Shown: positions 34,249-36,385 of the stretch, piece after piece
How positions within the stretch are numbered: position 1 is the stretch's first letter
Layout of the letters: each line of letters opens with the position of its first letter
Source: Sphingobacterium thalpophilum
Lineage (GTDB): Bacteria > Bacteroidota > Bacteroidia > Chitinophagales > Chitinophagaceae
Reading direction: 5' to 3'
Length of the DNA: 36,385 nt
Assembly (NCBI GenBank): GCA_945871875.1
Contig: CAMBYC010000015.1
Coordinates: forward strand, 1 to 36,385
Made by a program: the position numbers and the translations under genes
Notes under the pieces: model-generated
Databases searched by the model: none
Told to the model about the DNA's origin: nothing
Seen by the model: the letters and a program-made list of their open reading frames with translations, nothing else

Positions 34249-34330
34249 AAAGCTAGTTTTTCGTTTTTTATAATACAAGTTTACGATTACTACATTAATA
34301 AATTAATTAACAAATCAACTAATAAGTAAA

Positions 34331-36385
34331 TTAATCGAAGATATCTTCTGTAATGCCCCATTTTTTATTGGGCATTGGCCCCATTTCTAATGCAAGATGT
34401 CCACCGGATATTAATTGCTCATGGGTAAACCAAGGAGTATTTAACAGCTTCCCGTTCAATGTTGCACTTTGTATATATTTATTTATAACCGAGCATTTGT
34501 TAGCGGTAAGCCGAAATTGCTTTTTATTGGGTAAGTCGATGGTAACCTCACTAAACAGCGGGCTACCAATTGTATATACTGGTAAACCTGGCGTTACGGG
34601 ATAAAAACCCATAGAAGAAAATACCACAAATGCAGACATTCCTCCTCCATCCTCATCACCAGGTATCCCATAAATATTATCCTTAAACCATGCATCCAAT
34701 AGAAGCCTGATCCGCTTTTGGGTTTTCCAAGGTGATTTTGTGAAATTATACAGGTAGGGAATGTGAAAACTAGGTTCATTACCCATAGAATATTGACCCA
34801 CCAATCCGGTGGCATCAGGAAATTTACTCCAAAACTCATACTTTGATCTTCCAAGTGACTCACGGAATAATTGATCAAGCCTTGCTTCAAAAGCATCATT
34901 GCCGCCCATTAACTTTTTCAATCCGGGAATATCTTGTTGTACTTGCCACAAAAAGGTATAACCATTATTTTCGTCATAAAAATCTCTACCCCCCATACCT
35001 CCATCAAATTTAGGATCTATATCTATCCAGTTGCCTTTATCATCTTTGGGGAGAAAAAAATGTTTTTCGCTATTCCAAAGATTTTTATAATTATAACCCC
35101 TTGATTGAAAGATACTGGCATCTTTTTTACCTAGGTCTTTACCCAATTGCCCCAATGCCCAATCATCATAGCTATTACCCAATGTAACGGCTACCGCTTG
35201 TCTTTTTTCAAAACTGTGTACTTCCAAAACCGGTTCTTTGGCTCCGGATGCTATAGCCGGAAAATATCCGTTTTGATGATAGAAGTCATCTAGAACTGTT
35301 TTCCCACCATTTCGCCAAGGCAGCATAGTTGCTTCAGTGGCATTTTTTCGCATTCCATCATAAGCCTTTTCGATATCGAATTTTCTTAACCCCTTCCTGT
35401 AAGCATCTAAAAAAGAGATGGAAGAATGAAAAGCATTCATACAAGCATGGTCTCCATATAACAATGGAAAAGTAGGCATCCACCCGCTTTGCTCATACAT
35501 ACGCACATAAGAATGGAGCATATCTTCTTCCATTGACGGATTTAAAATAGTGCGCAATGGATGTAGTGCCAAGTAAGTATCCCATACCCAATCGTCTACG
35601 TAAAAAGTACGACTGTCTTTATGAATTTTTTTATCAAACCCACTATAATAGGATGAGTCTTCGGAAATATCAACCATCCGCTCATAACAACGGTATAAGG
35701 CTGTATAAAAAGAACGTTTCTGTCCTTCTGTACCCCCCTTTACCTTTATTTGCGACATTACTGCACTCCAAGCCATTTTACCTGCATCCAATATTGATTG
35801 AAAATTGCTTTTGCTAAGTTCTTTATCGTAGTTTCTTTTTGCTTGTTCTGGACTTATATAGCTGATCGCGTATTTAAATTCAACTTCTCTAGTAGATTCA
35901 GGAAAACTGATATAAGCTTTAACATTTTCCCCTTCAACGCTTTTTTCATGTAACAACTTGTCTTTTCCAGCTACTCCGGGTGTTCCGGCAACACTAAAAA
36001 CACCATACATATATACCTTAATATCGCCACGATAAGTTTCCATGCCTGATATCTCAGTGGCCGACAAAAAATTAAAGGATGCTTTACCACCATTATACAC
36101 ACCAAACAATATTGCTTTGCTTTTTACATTGGGAAATGAAAACCGGAATATCCCAGTTTTTTTACCCGCCGTGAAATCTACTTTAACCTCATCGTCCACT
36201 AAATAGGTGGAATAAAACCAGGACCTGTTTATTTCAAGATCATGGTCGTATGTCATTTTAGCTACCCAGCTTTTATCTGTAATCTCTCCAATTGCAGGTT
36301 TTAAAGAAAAAACTTGCCCCTGTCGATGAGAAACTATCGTTAATGGGAAAGTAGAAATCTGGTCATCCAAGAAATCCAATCTTTG
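34331..36385 (-). CDS. GH92 alpha-mannosidase, 5' end outside the window
   Basis: A calcium-dependent exo-alpha-mannosidase, probably periplasmic. The track starts at a TTG (36379), but the frame stays open to the window edge (QRL before DFLDD) and the expected N-terminal GH92 part is missing. The gene is therefore cut off; about 684 residues are visible of a usual 730-780. Family motifs are VDDWVWDTYLALHPL, SGWMPTFPLLYGDHA, GNEPSFHIPYLYNF (region of the catalytic acid) and PGDEDGGGMSAFVVFSSMGFYPVTPG (region of the acidic base pair). The usual SHH of the second motif is SFH. Linkage specificity cannot be read by eye. It lies 82 nt before susC. Confidence 0.9.
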   Translation of the reverse strand, partial: QRLDFLDDQISTFPLTIVSHRQGQVFSLKPAIGEITDKSWVAKMTYDHDLEINRSWFYSTYLVDDEVKVDFTAGKKTGIFRFSFPNVKSKAILFGVYNGGKASFNFLSATEISGMETYRGDIKVYMYGVFSVAGTPGVAGKDKLLHEKSVEGENVKAYISFPESTREVEFKYAISYISPEQAKRNYDKELSKSNFQSILDAGKMAWSAVMSQIKVKGGTEGQKRSFYTALYRCYERMVDISEDSSYYSGFDKKIHKDSRTFYVDDWVWDTYLALHPLRTILNPSMEEDMLHSYVRMYEQSGWMPTFPLLYGDHACMNAFHSSISFLDAYRKGLRKFDIEKAYDGMRKNATEATMLPWRNGGKTVLDDFYHQNGYFPAIASGAKEPVLEVHSFEKRQAVAVTLGNSYDDWALGQLGKDLGKKDASIFQSRGYNYKNLWNSEKHFFLPKDDKGNWIDIDPKFDGGMGGRDFYDENNGYTFLWQVQQDIPGLKKLMGGNDAFEARLDQLFRESLGRSKYEFWSKFPDATGLVGQYSMGNEPSFHIPYLYNFTKSPWKTQKRIRLLLDAWFKDNIYGIPGDEDGGGMSAFVVFSSMGFYPVTPGLPVYTIGSPLFSEVTIDLPNKKQFRLTANKCSVINKYIQSATLNGKLLNTPWFTHEQLISGGHLALEMGPMPNKKWGITEDIFD

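Noticed and set aside
34246-34278. TTG start for SusC at 34278
   Set aside because: It puts ten charged residues ahead of a standard signal peptide; the ATG at 34248 is the better start.
34249-34330. Promoter directly before susC
   Set aside because: TTTG and TAAACTTG occur, but 27 bp apart, too far for the Bacteroidota consensus; no credible pair was found.
36377-36379. TTG start for the GH92 gene at 36379
   Set aside because: The frame continues to the window edge and the GH92 N-terminal part is missing, so the gene is truncated by the window.

Overview
The window comes from an AT-rich Bacteroidota genome, most likely of the Chitinophagaceae type. This rests on a TTTG-N19-TAnnTTTG promoter before rpsJ, weak or absent Shine-Dalgarno sequences, a SusC/SusD pair, and ribosomal proteins with the extensions usual in that phylum. 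The genus is inference. No RNA genes, insertion sequences or CRISPR arrays were seen.

Positions 1-579 carry no gene. They hold a degenerate 21-bp tandem array, a shorter inverted copy, and a strong Bacteroidota promoter. Positions 580-12954 (+) are the S10-spc ribosomal protein operon in canonical order: rpsJ, rplC, rplD, rplW, rplB, rpsS, rplV, rpsC, rplP, rpmC, rpsQ, rplN, rplX, rplE, rpsN, rpsH, rplF, rplR, rpsE, rpmD, rplO, secY, map. Several intergenic gaps contain inverted repeats able to fold in the mRNA, most strikingly the 256-nt rpsJ-rplC gap. The usual continuation into infA-rpmJ-rpsM-rpsK-rpsD-rpoA-rplQ is missing after map.

Positions 13015-17894 (+) hold four accessory or housekeeping genes: a HAD phosphatase, a secreted M20 peptidase, a BaiN/HI0933-type flavoprotein and a PLP aminotransferase-V enzyme with a twin-arginine-like leader. 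A 729-bp convergent gap follows. It holds a perfect 13-bp-arm hairpin, a possible decayed gene tail and one small ORF of doubtful status.

Positions 18624-36385 (-) form a polysaccharide utilization locus (PUL), transcribed right to left: GH92 alpha-mannosidase (5' end off the window), SusC, SusD, a GH99/WbsX-like lipoprotein, a GH71/99-like hydrolase, three formylglycine sulfatases (one with a C-terminal LamG-like domain), a divergent ROK sugar kinase, and an alpha/beta-hydrolase esterase with an extra C-terminal domain. The proposed pathway is binding and import by SusCD, backbone cutting by GH99-clan enzymes, sulfate and acyl removal, terminal mannose release by GH92, and sugar phosphorylation by the ROK kinase. 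The likely substrate is a sulfated, possibly acylated, alpha-mannose-rich glycan; this is inference. The most unusual feature is that the surface GH99-like lipoprotein appears to have Lys in place of the first Glu of the catalytic ExxE pair, while its neighbour keeps both glutamates.
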